The translations under genes and the position numbers were made by a program. A stretch of 64,000 nt of DNA from Struthio camelus (lineage: Eukaryota > Chordata > Aves > Struthioniformes > Struthionidae): positions 42,982,911 to 43,046,910 of the forward strand of contig NC_090942.1 in NCBI RefSeq assembly GCF_040807025.1. The letters are read 5' to 3'. The notes under the pieces are model-generated. The model was not told where the DNA came from and did no database searches. It saw only the letters and a list, made by a program, of their open reading frames with translations. Shown here in pieces: positions 24,310 through 37,000 of this stretch (positions are counted from its first letter, which is position 1; every line of letters starts with the position of its first letter).

Positions 24310-26889
24310 ACTGTATCTCACCTGGTAAGGTGACATACAGTTAGGAAGAAGTTCCAGCTAGCACCAGTTGCAGCAGAAGCCTTTATGTCCTTTCCGTTTC
24401 TGACTAACGCAATACATATTGCCCTTTGCAAATAAAATGACCTTTGCACTTGTAGCCTTCAAAAGCATTTGATATTTCTATCATCTTTAAAGGAATATAA
24501 AGCAAAATAGCCATTCATTTCTATGAGTTACGTGGAGTGTAAACATGAGGTATAGTGAAAAGAGAAGTACACGGGTAACTGAAAGAGTACAGAGGCTGTA
24601 TGAAGGAAGGGGATTACCATTACAGCAGTCATGAGCTAGAAGCAAAAGCAAATCTGAGTTCAGCGTTGCTTGCTGACAAAGAACAGACCAGGAGGAAACC
24701 TTGCTCATTAGAAAAAGGCTCTGACAGCTAATCAGCATGGAAATCTTTTGTTTTGCTGTTATTATGGTGAAAAGTACTGGACAGAGAACTGAGAAGGGTC
24801 TCCAGATCCTCCTGTGCTGCTGTTGCAGGCAGCCGCGTGGCTTTTCTTACAGGAGGGCACGTTCCTTCAGGGCAGGCAGTGGCCTGGTTGTTGGCATTTC
24901 CTCCTGGAAGAAGAAGAGCCAGTCAAGTCTTTTTTCTCAGGAAGTATTTAGATTTGTACAAAATGTAAGGTAAAAAGAATTCAAACATTAATTCTTTTAT
25001 TTTACCAAATAAGATAGTTGCTTTCCATCTGGCATGGGTCCTGAACACCTTGGTTTTTACCTTCTGAACATAATCTCCACACATCTTCAGCATAACGTGC
25101 CTCCTCCCTCTGTGCATAACATCTTCTATGGCAAAACCACAACGTGACACCTAAACAACAATGACAAACAACTGACAATTAAATAGCTTCAACCCAAACC
25201 CATCTGCTCTGTAACATCACCATTGCAATTTTCAAGAGAATTTAAAATACCCTTGACATTTGTTATCAAGAATAGACTTATCTAACCGAAAAGCATCTGG
25301 ATGTATATGGAAGGATGGGGGAGAGGAGGAAGGCAGGTGTCACCATCTGAAGGAATCGGTCATTTTGGCAAGACTGTAAAAGATTCTGGAATAGTTTTGA
25401 TAGAAAGAAGAAGTGGGGCCGGGGTCACACTGGGGCGGCAGCCCTAAAGAAGTCGTGCAGGCTCCGATATGCTGGCTTCCTGGTGCTACTACCTCAGCTC
25501 AGGAAAGAAAAAAAGTATGCATAATTTTCCAGGTTGCCTGCAGAAGCACAGATGCATCAAAAGAAACTTTTAATCTGCTCTGATGTTCACTACTCCTGGG
25601 AGAGGAAAGCACTTCATTCAGAGTTAGAAAGTATGGCTCAGGCTAAGCAGCCTCACTCTGCAGTTCTTCAGAACAATTACTAGGGCTGCTTGCTAGATGT
25701 GACCTTAATTTCCAGGAGAAGAAACAACAGCATAGAAGATTCATACCGTGCGGTACTGAACTGCCTTGCAAATTCTAATTTTTCTTCCCATCACTTCATT
25801 TGCATTGCCCATGTCTGCTGGTGCCTTCATTCATTAATTCTCCATTACAGACCCATCCATCTTGAAGGAAAACTGACACTACAGAGTGGATTGAATTCAC
25901 TCAGCGAGGATGGCGAAAAAATCATAAATGCTTCATAACAAGCTTCCTCCCATACTTATAATTCTGTTTTAGCACTGCAGATAATTAATGCATGTATCAG
26001 ATGAGGGATTTTTTAAAATCAGATGTTAGTAAGAAACTTGCAATTCAAATAGATTCATGAGCATTTAGAAATGTACACAAATCACATACACTAATTTAAC
26101 TACATCTCCCTTGGCATTTCAGCTTCGGTTTGTAAACTGGCACCAACAACTTGCTTCAGACACTTCAGCAATACTGGATTACATCCTTCCTTTGTGTCAG
26201 AGAACCAAATCTAAAAACTTTAATATCATTAGCCTTGCATGCACATCATTTTTTTTCATTTTACATTACATTTTTTTTCTACTTTAAACCACTTAAAATT
26301 AACCAGTCAAGGAATTTTGGCAATTAAATTCTGATTAGCAATACACACTCCTTCCCTCTCTAGTACTCTTAAACGTATGGATTATTTTATTTCGTTGTAA
26401 AAACTTAGTAAAGTTACAAAGTTCATTCAGCAACCTTTCGAATCAAAGCTCTTATTTTAGTTAGAATTAATGTAATTACACTGAAGATGGTATATATAAC
26501 AATATAGAGGTAGAAGCCCAGATGCAGCAGTTCATGCCACATCTACATTAAATCAAAATAATTCCAGTCCATTCTCAGCTGAAAGGAAAGATTTTCCCCT
26601 CTTTTTCCAGGGTGCTTTCATCTGGTCTAATTAAAGAAGCAGAGTGGGTTCCAGTCTTGCTAAGTTAGTTCCTGAAGCAATGTAATGCTTGATAGGCCTG
26701 CCTGTAAAGAGGCAGTGTAATCTTGTGCCGGGTTCTTTCTTTAGAGAGGAAAGATATTTCTGGTAACAAAATTCCAAAATGTGTGTGCCCAATCTGATCT
26801 AACAATATGGTTTTGTACTGCCACTGAAGAGTAATTCAAACCATATTGATGTTCTAGTTGCATTACCTTATTTTGCCATGAGAAAGATT
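24310..26889. other. Non-coding stretch, no supported gene
   Basis: AT-rich with short frames and no recognisable products. A POU-like octamer/homeodomain word, TGCATAATTTT, occurs near 25519. Nothing else supported. Confidence 0.6.
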
Positions 26890-27210
26890 TTATATTTTTA
26901 AGCATTTATCCTCAGCACAGTTAGTGTCTGGCACCACTGATGTCTGGAGTAAGTATAACCTTCTACTGCTGTGTCTCTGAATCAATAGCATAGAATTTGG
27001 GAGGCTTTTGTTTAGATTTTGCCTGTGTAAGCTGGTGGTTGCAACCTTTCGGCCAAACCTGTCGTATATACCATTAAGGAGGTTTTCCAGCCAATACCAC
27101 GGTCCTTCTCCAAGCACCGGACCAGACACGGATTTGATAGGTGGCTGAACACAGGTATCCCCTGTTATATAGGCTGAGTATTCTTGCTTTGAACAGGGTA
27201 AAACAAACAC
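26890..27210 (-). other. Coding-like minus-strand open frame (106 codons)
   Basis: The product contains the protein-like stretch DTCVQPPIKSVSGPVLGEGP, then WYWLENLLNGIYDRFGRK, and the underlying DNA has more CpG than its surroundings. No domain is recognised, there is no signal peptide, and the flanks show no splice sites of note. It could be a fragment of an old pseudogene or simply a chance frame. Confidence 0.15.
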
Positions 27211-27214
27211 AAGT

Positions 27215-30200
27215 CAGAAAAGAAAATTCTCAAAATTTTCCATTCATTTTTATGGTATGTTTAAATGATCATGTCTCCCGGGGGTCTATTTTCCTGCCCT
27301 GTGTATAGATTGGAAAGAATTTGTGTAGTCACCTTCAGAACTCAAACAAGGTGTGAGGGTCTTTCAGTGTTGTCCAGCATAAAGGATTTGGGGCATCCTA
27401 GGATTCGAAAGCTGTTGAACAGTGCACGATCTGAAGCCGTTGGATGGCATTTCAAGCCTGCTTACTGCTTTTTCCTACCTATGCAGCTATACTGAAAAAT
27501 CAGTCAATTCTCTACTGACAGGACTTTTTTCTCATGATACCAATCACGTTTGCAGGTAGCAGGAATCAGTTGCCTCTTGGAAGAAAGCCAGTTGGTGGGG
27601 AGGTCTGATAACAAACTAACTATCCAGTTAATTAAGTGAATGAGGAAAAAACATGATGGATGATCAAACTCCACAGATTTTGGTGCAGAGATTAGTCATG
27701 GAATAAATAAAATATACTTTCACATTTTATTTAAAAATTCCCTCTGACTTGGGCATTGCCGTTCTACCTAACATTAAAATCCACTCTGCACAAACCTCTT
27801 TCGTGGAGGTTACATTTTAGTTACAGCAACATATTTGATACTCGTAGAGGAAAGTATTTAATCATATACTTTTGTTTTTATTAGCTGACATACAACATTA
27901 AATACCACACAAGAATCCGTACTGTATAGGAACAGGCCACGGTGACAAAATATCAAAGATCTGAAACATGTCCTCGTGCAGTGTGACTGTTATGCTGAAC
28001 TGCAGCAAGTGATTTATTACTTAATGTACAGAAATATTAAATTCTGCAGCACATCATTTTTATTACTCATCAGTTTCTATAAAGGATGTCCTATAGAGAC
28101 TGCAAAATCAACTTCTCCCATATGAATATTATTAATGATAATAATTATTATTAATATTGATATTCTCTTGATAAATAATTCTATGCACTTTTTAGGTCAC
28201 TTTGCAACTCTTCACAGTGGAACAGAAATTTTGGAAAAACGAATGGTTGTGAGAGGCAGTAAAACAAAATGGCATCTTCTCAACATATTTCCTTCAATTT
28301 TGCTGCTAAAAGAAAAATCTGAAATTGAGAACTCTTATGACATCAGGCATAGAGATGCCACGTGTTTGGTAATATTCAGAAGAAGCCCTTCTGTCTGTTT
28401 TGAAAACTCAGGCTTTGACATATTAGTGATAGATTTAAGTAGAAAGCTGATCCTTTCCTTGCACTTCTTTGCTTTTTTGTCTATTTAAACTTTGTTTCTC
28501 TTTTTTACGTCAGTCTTTTTGATGTTACTTATTTTGATTGTTATTTGAAGCAATTGCCCTTTCATTTCCAAGATTGCTATTCTCCATATGTGTTTCTGGG
28601 AAAACCCGTCTGCTCTCATCGAACTCGAGAGGAATTTGACCATACTTGAATGTCATTTTGAGTTTTTCCCTTTTCTTTATTCTCCTTTTTATGTCTTACA
28701 TCATTTCCTTTTCTCTCCCTACGAGTACTTTATTCTATAGTTAAGTCTTCCCAATAGCCTGTCATTGCTTAGCAAATGCTGTAGTCGGGCACTTTATTTT
28801 TGACATTACTGATTTGCTAGGCTTTGTTTCCTTGCTAAGGTTGCATGTAATTAATTGTGCATTCTTAAGGACAGGCCACTGCTGTCCACGTATTGAGTTG
28901 AGCATAGTCCCTCCCTTGTAGAGCCTGGGGTTCACTCTTGAGAAAGACACCAGAAAATATAGTGTACTTACTTAGGAGAAAAAAAGCGGGTGGTCTGATT
29001 AGATCAGTGAAACTGATCTTCCAGGATCAAAAATAAGCATTTACACTTAGAAGCCCTATAGCCTCAGGCTTTTTTTTAACCAAATAAGAGCTGGTTTTGC
29101 CACTTGTCTCCACTCTGGAAAGTGTTTAACTCCTCAAAGAATGCAGGAAAAGTATTCATGTGAGCTATTGTGCAAGGGCGCCCTGCAGTCAGCTTCTATT
29201 CATTGGTTAATACAAGTTCTGTGAGTCACCGGGGAATGCGCATTTCCATCTTTCCATACAAATGAGCCAAGGGTGAAAAGAATATAGTGAAAAAATTACA
29301 GTGCCATAGCAGAAAATGATGATGTATGACCTCAGGAGATCAAAAAATGTAGAATAAAATTGAAAATTTTTTTCAAAGTAGTTGCAATTAACTGAACTTA
29401 ATTGCTGCATGCGTGCACCAGGCATCAGCCTTGCGTTAATAACTTTGGCTTTCAATCACCATCCAGAAGGGCATTTTAGCTTATTATTTTTATCAAATAG
29501 ATGAATGGTGTAGATTAACCCTTTATGTTCAGTTGTATATATTAATACTAGTATTAGTATCAAAATAATTTCTGCATTAGCCTATTATATACTACCTGTT
29601 TCTCTGCTTGAATACTGGTAAACTTGAAGCACCATATGAATTTAAGGTGTGCCAGAGTGAGGGAAAAAAAGTATTTGTTTTCCATTTCACCAGTTGGCAT
29701 GTTGCCCAGAAAAAATCGTACTTAAATACTTTGGCTTAGCCCTCCGTATACAAACTGTGTGCCCTGAATCTGTAACTCCTGCTCCTGAAATCATGTGAAT
29801 AACTGCAAATCTCCATTTTATCTTCTAGCTTTCCTAGCTGCAAAGAAAACCCGGAAACCCCAGAGTACTTAAATAGTATAGGGCAAAATTATGAATTAAT
29901 GCTTTCATTATTTTTAAGTCATTATTTTTTAAGATAACCTTAAAATTATTAGGATTCTGATCAATGGCTTGCGAATATCTGGCTGGATTAACCCCAGGGA
30001 TTAGACATACATTCACTTAACAATAGACTACAACAATTTAAGGTGTTACTGCTCCTCTCTGCCATCTGTTCTGTTCCAGCAGGTAGGAAGAAAAGATGAA
30101 CACTCCATACTAAAGTCAAACACCTCAAAGGACAGTTCAGGCCATCAGACTTTGCCCAGAAATGATTGACAAGTGCGTGCACAGTCCCCGACTGTGCTGC

Positions 30201-31005
30201 AGGCACAGTAAACTCCACCCAAGGGACAGCAGCACGCAGCTGCAGGGGGCTAACGTGAGGAAGCACCTCTTCCCTTTGCTGTGTTGATGTGGTTGTGAGC
30301 CCAGACAGAGGCATAAAAGCGTGCACAAAAATTTAAGCATGCTATCAGAATCTGCATGAGGTTTGTTTGTCTTGGTGTTGACCTGCTCATCATTAGCTGC
30401 TTAAGGTTATAGAAAACAATACCCAGAAGGCAGCTCACACGTGACAACAACGTGGCTATATATACTTCCCCAATTAATGAGTTTCCTCTTTAATGCTATA
30501 TACTGTACCATCATAACTACATGATGATCTCTGCCACAAGCCCGCACCTCTGCATGCTGGTAAGAGAAGCAATGGAAATTTTAGCCTCTGAGTCTGCACT
30601 GAGCAGTTTCGCTGCCCCAAGCTGCACTTCAGCGCTGGACAGCGGTGCTGCTTCTGCTACCACGAAGGCAAATTTTCCTTCCTGATCCAAACAGTGATTG
30701 ACTGAGTACTTTGGAAAAGTTTATTGGAAAGCATTTTAAACCTTGTTAGTTATCTTTTATTGTTGTTTGCAGTCAGCCTAGCAAGTCTGGTTTCCCATTG
30801 TGCTGGCACAATAGACAATGTTTGCTCCAAGAAACTCTCTGTTGGAGCTAAAAATAAGGTATAAAAAGGTGTGAAGATCTTATGGATACAGGTAGGTTGA
30901 CATCCATGGCAGGATCAGATCAGATCATCATTACCATAAGCTTTCAGCAGCTACCTTTGTTTCAAAGTGAATGTTTGCAATATTTTCAGTGGTGTCCAAA
31001 CTGTA
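27215..31005. other. Non-coding stretch, no supported gene
   Basis: AT-rich sequence including an (ATT)-rich low-complexity run near 28115-28165 and a 14-bp perfect palindrome, TAATACTAGTATTA, at 29543-29556. A 117-codon plus frame (28135-28488) begins in that low-complexity run. A GC-richer patch at 30.12-30.31 kb carries overlapping minus-strand frames. None is convincing. Confidence 0.55.
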
Positions 31006-31009
31006 ATGA

Positions 31010-31085
31010 TGGTTGGCAAAGTTTAGACACCTAACTGTTGCCACCTAAAAGTCAGGCACCTGATCTAAGGTAGACATCTCTGCCC
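31010..31085. repeat. Old amniote interspersed repeat fragment (probable)
   Basis: TTTAGACACCTAACTGTTGC, then CACCTAAAAGTCAGGCACCTG, is very like the 'taggcacctaa...cacctaaaagt.aggtgcctga' motif of sauropsid repeats. Confidence 0.5.
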
Positions 31086-31528
31086 TCTCCATTCAATAAA
31101 AAGATCTCTCAAAGCATGCCCATCCCATTTTGCATAGACTCTTATCTTAGGGATGGTGTGAATTGCCCACAGGAGGTGCACATTGCTATCCATTACCCAT
31201 AGAAAAAGTCTTGATAAGTGGACTAGACATTTGCCTAGACATTACGCTTTCTTCTTCACTCTTCTAGTGTTATTTAATTCATGAGTATGGATTAGGTTAT
31301 TTCCGAGTTCAAGCTTAGCGACTTGCTTTGTTTTGTTCTGAAAGGAAGATATTTATGCTGGCTTTTTCTTCATAAATTCACAGTTAAATTTACTGGAATT
31401 GAGTATAATGACGTTCTTCAACAATGGGAAACACTTTATCTAATAGATAGCTATGAAGCATAACTTAGCATGGTTTTAAGTGGCGGCTGAAAACATAGGG
31501 ACTGAAAAATGGCTGTAATTAGCTGAAC

Positions 31529-31666
31529 AACTTTATTGCTGTGTGAACACTACTATTACCTGTGTATTATTATTTTGATTTTAAATCAAGGCTAAATAAC
31601 TTTATTGCTGTGTGAACACTACTATTACCTGTGTATTATTATTTTGATTTTAAATCAAAGCTAAAT
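31529..31666. repeat. Tandem duplication, 69 bp x 2
   Basis: A 69-bp AT-rich unit beginning AACTTTATTGCTGTGTGAAC is present at 31529-31597 and again at 31598-31666 with one substitution (G at 31590, A at 31659). A 10-bp unit, CTAAATAAAA, is then duplicated immediately downstream at 31661-31680. The near identity indicates a young duplication. It is probably length-polymorphic, or could be an assembly artefact. Confidence 0.97.
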
Positions 31667-31689
31667 AAAACTAAATAAAAGGGAATGAG

Positions 31690-33500
31690 GAACCAGCAGC
31701 CATCTGCTTAACAGGGGAGCTGAGAAGTAATACAAAAATTAGAGTTGGAAAGTTCAAAATGAGAATTCCAAACTCTCTCATACTCTGTCATAAATAAGAG
31801 CAGTTCTGTAACACTGTCACGTACAAGAACAATAACTCAGCCACAGGAAATCTACCCAGGGCTAGCATAAAGTTTTAAAATGCAGAGGCATCATTTCACA
31901 GCATGCTTTGAAATTTGGTAAACTGCAGAAGCAATCTGTCATATTCCTTCTAGTCAAAGATGTTTTGCCAGGACTTCAGTTCGTAAGCATGATGAATGTT
32001 TGAACAGTAATGAAGCGAAAGATTTACTTTGTAGCCACTCCAGCTTAGACTTGATTTAGTACATTCTCAAACTGAGCATGTTTTCCATAGGTGGCAAGTA
32101 TGAGCTATACCGTTTACAGAAACACCCACAACTCCATCCTCACTGTCTCTTCAGCCTTCATAACTGCCCCTTCACCAAAGTCTTTTTACCCCAGCCAATC
32201 CGTGAATTTCCTCTCCCTGATATATTACTACAGCTTATGATGGACGTGTGTTTAGCCAAGCTAGCAAAAAAAGTCAGTTGCTGGAAAACAGAAAGGGACC
32301 AATGGTGGCATCGGGCTACGCTATAGGGGATGTAAGTAAGGAAGCACAAGTGGAGATCTTTGTGCCTTATCTGCAGTAAGAAGCCACCTGCTGGAAGGGA
32401 TCCTTGTAGGTCAACTGAAGAACTCTAGAACAAACGTCTCAGGTACAGACAATTATTTATTTAATTTCAAAAGTCCAAGGCTTTAAATACTGGAGCTACT
32501 CTTTCAGTGCAATCTGGCATTTGCAAGGTGGTGTTGAAATTATCAAGGGTATTTCTGAGTTTGGTGCCAGAGAATAAATTCTCCAGATTGGTGTTTTGCT
32601 GGTCAGATAAGCTTGATGGATGCTGGAGATGGAAAAATGCCCTCCTGAAATATTGATATATTCATTACATCTCCATTGTCCCTAAATTATGTAACTAAAA
32701 TGTATAAGAATCAACTATGACTCTTAAAATGGTTTGTGAGATCTCCGACAATGTTATCTACGATATATGTTTAGAAACTAATAGTTACTGCCAGCTATAA
32801 AATAAAACTTGTTGAGTTTTCCAAAACTCAGGAGTTACTGCTTTTACTGAGTATATTTTTGCCCTCTTGTGTTTTATAGTTATGATTCCATCCTGAAAGC
32901 AATCAGCTCCAAAAAGTTCAGCTAATTTGCTTCCAACCAGATACAATAATTTTTCTTTTTAAACCTGCAGGCTTGTTACGATGTGCCAATGAAATAATGT
33001 GTACTACTCTTTCTTCATAACATAAAATTTTAACAAGGGCTGTTTATCATTACAATCTGTCTTCTGCCTAATAGTACCCAGATGAGTGAGGACTCTCCAT
33101 TTAAATGTGAAAAAAAATGAAGTTTTTCTTTGACGTTGTTTCCTTAAGTGGTCTCAATAGTGTTGCTGTGAAATTAGAAACCGTAGATCTAGTAAGAAGC
33201 TCAATTTTAAGTCCAACTTCTTCCACTTGTAACGAAAAAACAAATAACATTTTGTTTATGGTTTCCTAAATCAAATGGCTACAGAAATTAGCCATTATCT
33301 CAGGCATCCCCATGCTGACCGCTGGAAGATAACGAATCTGAAGACTTCTGGCAGTGCTCTCACAAGGTGATCGCTCTCTGCTCACCAATTTCTTGCATTT
33401 TTTTGGTAAGTTTATGTTTGACTAAGTGCTAACTGGCATCCAGCCCTTGTTTTTCACCTCTTACTTTTATGTAAAAGCTTTCCTCATGACACCTTAAAAC
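31690..33500. other. Non-coding stretch, no supported gene
   Basis: An 82-codon plus frame at 32078-32326 is opposed by a minus frame over the same DNA and has no recognisable product. No repeats identified. Confidence 0.6.
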
Positions 33501-33504
33501 AATT

Positions 33505-33625
33505 TCCACAGGAGACCAGGATCATTATTACTTTATAGATATGGAAAACTGAGATGCAGGTTACCTGGGCTGCGTACTGGGCAGCCCAGGGCTGAGCCAG
33601 GTTTCCTGAGCATCTGAGGTCTGGT
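33505..33625 (-). repeat. MIR-like SINE relic
   Basis: In the order expected for the reverse complement of a MIR-type SINE I see ATTATTACTTTATAGATATG, GAAAACTGAGATGCAGG, TTACCTGGGCTG and GCTGAGCCAGGTTTCCTGAG. These correspond to the 'gataatga...cagtttcc...gtgaccttgggcaa...gggttcgaatcc' core. Old and diverged. A 10-bp perfect hairpin lies inside it. Confidence 0.5.
33564..33590. repeat. Perfect 10-bp hairpin
   Basis: CCTGGGCTGC (33564-33573) pairs exactly with GCAGCCCAGG (33581-33590) around a 7-nt loop GTACTGG. It lies in the MIR-like segment. Confidence 0.85.
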
Positions 33626-33675
33626 TAGACAAACCTGAAGAAGAGAGTTAGCAATGTTAGGAAATTATTGACCCT

Positions 33676-34005
33676 TTAACTGCTTGAACTCAGCCTTCTG
33701 GTGCCATCAGGGACACCGCTGTGTGTCCAGTTCACCTCCAGCAGCACCGCAGAAGGCCTGAGGTCTCCCGTAGATCCTGCGACATAGCTGGCAGCCCCAT
33801 GGGGAAGTCTAGGCTCCTCAAAGGCGTTGTAAATGGCATCTGAATCGGGCCCTAGATGTCCTTTGAAATGAGCTCTCTGAATCACTCTCCGGTCTTCATC
33901 AAATGTTGACCAGATCTCAGTCAAGTAGCGTGTGAGCCCCAACATGTCACTCATATGCAAATGCCATGTGAAACCTACCTTTCTTCTGCCTTGTCTCACT
34001 CTCAC
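33676..34005 (-). other. Minus-strand open frame (109 codons), unrecognised
   Basis: The product includes AIYNAFEEPRLPHGAASYV. The DNA under that part, in the order GGGCCCGATTCAGATGCC then GCCATTTACAACGCC (minus strand), recalls the 'gggcccgattcagatgccatttaca' phrase of old sauropsid repeats. The open frame may therefore simply cross a repeat fragment. No splice support, no known domain. Confidence 0.15.
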
Positions 34006-34009
34006 GGCA

Positions 34010-37000
34010 CCGTTACCTTTACTGAGCCACGTTCTTGGACATTGTTTAATTTATTCTCTCGTTCCGCTAGAAATAATCAAAATAGTTTTATTGTTTCATC
34101 CACTTTGAAGATAGGTGCTTTATTTTAAAAGATGATATTACTCCTTTCTGTCCCCTGTTCCAGGATCAGGACACTGTTGCCTATACCTGTGCCTCTGTCT
34201 TTCTTTGCAGCACTGAAGGAAATACAGAGTGGGGCCCATATCACCATTTTTACCCACCCCCAACACAAAGGTTTAGCTCCATGGTGGAGTGCTGAACACA
34301 GAAACCTGTACCATTTCACCACAGTTAAATCACCAGGGCTGGACAGGGCAAGGACATGTCGAAGTCAGCAGTCCCCTCCCACTTCCCTGTTGAGTGGTTT
34401 TCTCTCAATAAACTCTGCAAAGGCTCAGTACATTATTTGTTTTGTTTTTCACTCAGGTCATTTAGCTTCCTTAGTTTGAAAAGTGTTTTCTCACCTGGTT
34501 ATCCTTACTGTGCATTAGCAGTAGAAAAACTGGAAATAGGTGACCAGAAAAGCAGCAGCTGCTATTGATACAGGTGCCAAATCCCAGACCTGCCAAGTGT
34601 AATCTACACACCTAAGCACATATGAGAATCCAGGACTAATGCTCAGCCCTAGGTCTCCGACCTTGAGTCCTGAAATTACATCAGGGTCACAGACTTCATT
34701 TAAGAAAATGAATGCAAAAAGCACCTTAGTCACAGGTTTGAGGAAAGGAGCTTTAAAACATTTAACGCTCATGTAGTCAGTGCAGGAATCCAAAGCAGAG
34801 CAAAGGCTGGTCAACTAGCAGCCCTTGCTCTCCAGAGTAAGAAAATCTCTCCTATTCCTGTAGAGTACCAGGTGTTCCTGGCTACCAATTCTTGTATTTT
34901 CAGGGGACAGAGAGGGCACAGAGGGCACATTAAAACCACTTCTGATCTTCTGCAATAGGAAAGGATTTCCATGGAGTGTTTTGGACAGAGGAAGATGTGA
35001 AGGATCAGAGGAGATTGCAGCATATCGTTTCGTGACTGCTCTCCAGGTCTATCCCTCTCTGCCTCTTCATGGAAGGATTGACCAGAAAGGATGTGAAAAA
35101 TCCTTCCGGATATGACCTGCAACTCGTTGTCCTTGAACTCATACACGAGTGCTCAGAAAGCTTCCACCATTTCATGTGGTATTTATGAGATGAGTAGGTT
35201 GGGTCTCTGGGAGCTCTAATATGACTTCAGTTAGAGCTCTCTAACTCTAGAACCAAGAGATTTACCTTCAAAATCATTAGCCGTATTCCTTGTGATTTTT
35301 GGACTTGCAACCTGCAGTATATTTTTCATGTTTCCCCCTCCCAAAGAGATTGGTCAGATCTGACTTTGTAGCTGGAGGAGCGGGTGCACATTTTAACAGC
35401 AGGTTGACATTCCTGTAATATATCTTGTATGAGCCCTGCCATTGCTCATAATTATTGCTCAGCACAATTTACAAGAGAAATGATAGTAATCTGCATTTCC
35501 TTTAGAACTATTATCATTCTGCTAAGGCACTAAAACACAGCTACCCTGAAGAAATATTTCAATGAGAACCTCCATATATAATACATGTGTTCAATTTATT
35601 ATTAATGCACTTCAATCTGAATCGCAAATGCAACATGATGTCTGAAATTTTCTCAGACCCATTCTGTTCTGTGTCAGCTCTTATAACATTGTCATCACCA
35701 TAACATCTGAGCAACAGACTCCTAGTGCATTAAGCAACAGACTTAAAAATCAGTCACACCCAGCTTAGTTTCTCAGCTGTGCCCCAGAAGCAGAAGTCTG
35801 GACTATGTGGAACGTTCCATTTTAATAGGGTTTTTATTTAGTTTGGTTTGATGAGGTTTTTTTACACATGTTTGTATTTGTTACAGAAAGTCAGTCAAAG
35901 CAATAGTCCTTACTGTCAGAGCACAGGCCAGATTAGTGGTGGGCCCCAGCTCCCACACCATTATTTTCACAATCTTGGACCAACCATTAAGAAAGCTCTC
36001 TCCCCATGACAGATAAGCCTCCCCTCTGCGATAGAGGATGTGCCAGTCAAACGCAGTCGTCAGCTTTGGTCTTGATCCCAGAACATCCAGACATTTCATA
36101 GATATTCTGGGCCTGGGTTCAAAATAAAGATTAAAATCTAGCAATTAGCTACAAATCTTACAACATAATTGTTTCTGTATGCTGAGCAACCACAGTGGTA
36201 TCCAGTGTCTGTCTGCAGGAGAGGGCTGACGGGGCTGTGTGACACCTGCGTGCTGTGCACATCAGCTGACAGCTTACCTGCTAGCTGTGAGTTTCATAAG
36301 GAAATCTACAGGTGATGGATCCAGCAGTGATGATACAGTTTCTAAAATACAATCGCTGCAAATACAACTTCAGCAGAGACTCAGGAGCATCTTGCCTGGA
36401 TCCCTTTTCCAGACAGCAAAGTATTGTCTGACAAGGGCACAGCAATTTCCTGCCTGCCTCAGACTTAATACCAGTCCTCAAGTGTCTTTCATCTGACAAG
36501 CCAGCACTAGACAGTTTTGGCTTGAAAGTTAAGCTTTCTCACCAGGCGCAACTGTTTCTAAAGCCTCTTGGGTCCCTTTCCAGTATTACACGCTTGTCTT
36601 CCATGGAGAGAAGTTTTAATAACCCCGCCGCTGCCCAGTGGGGACAACACCTGTGCCACTGGCTGGATCCCTGAGCTCCAAGCACAGATCCAAGTGCTGA
36701 TTACCGGGAGCTGCAGGGATTTTGTCAAGCCTCTTCAATAAGCTGAGAGACAGAGGGCATGAAGCCTGAAGTAACTTGGATGCCACACACTGCCATTTCC
36801 CTTTGTAGAAACCTAAGGAGGAGCAATATGGAAGTGTAGATTTTATACGCAGCTGGCTCTTTCCAGGAGCACGGAGCATTTTGTTGTCGATGAGCATATT
36901 CCATTTATGACTGTCATCTTGTTATCCAGCTCCTGTATGTTGTTCAAAAGACGTATCTCAGTGTATTTCTTCAGGCAGTTGATAAAACACTAAAAATCTC

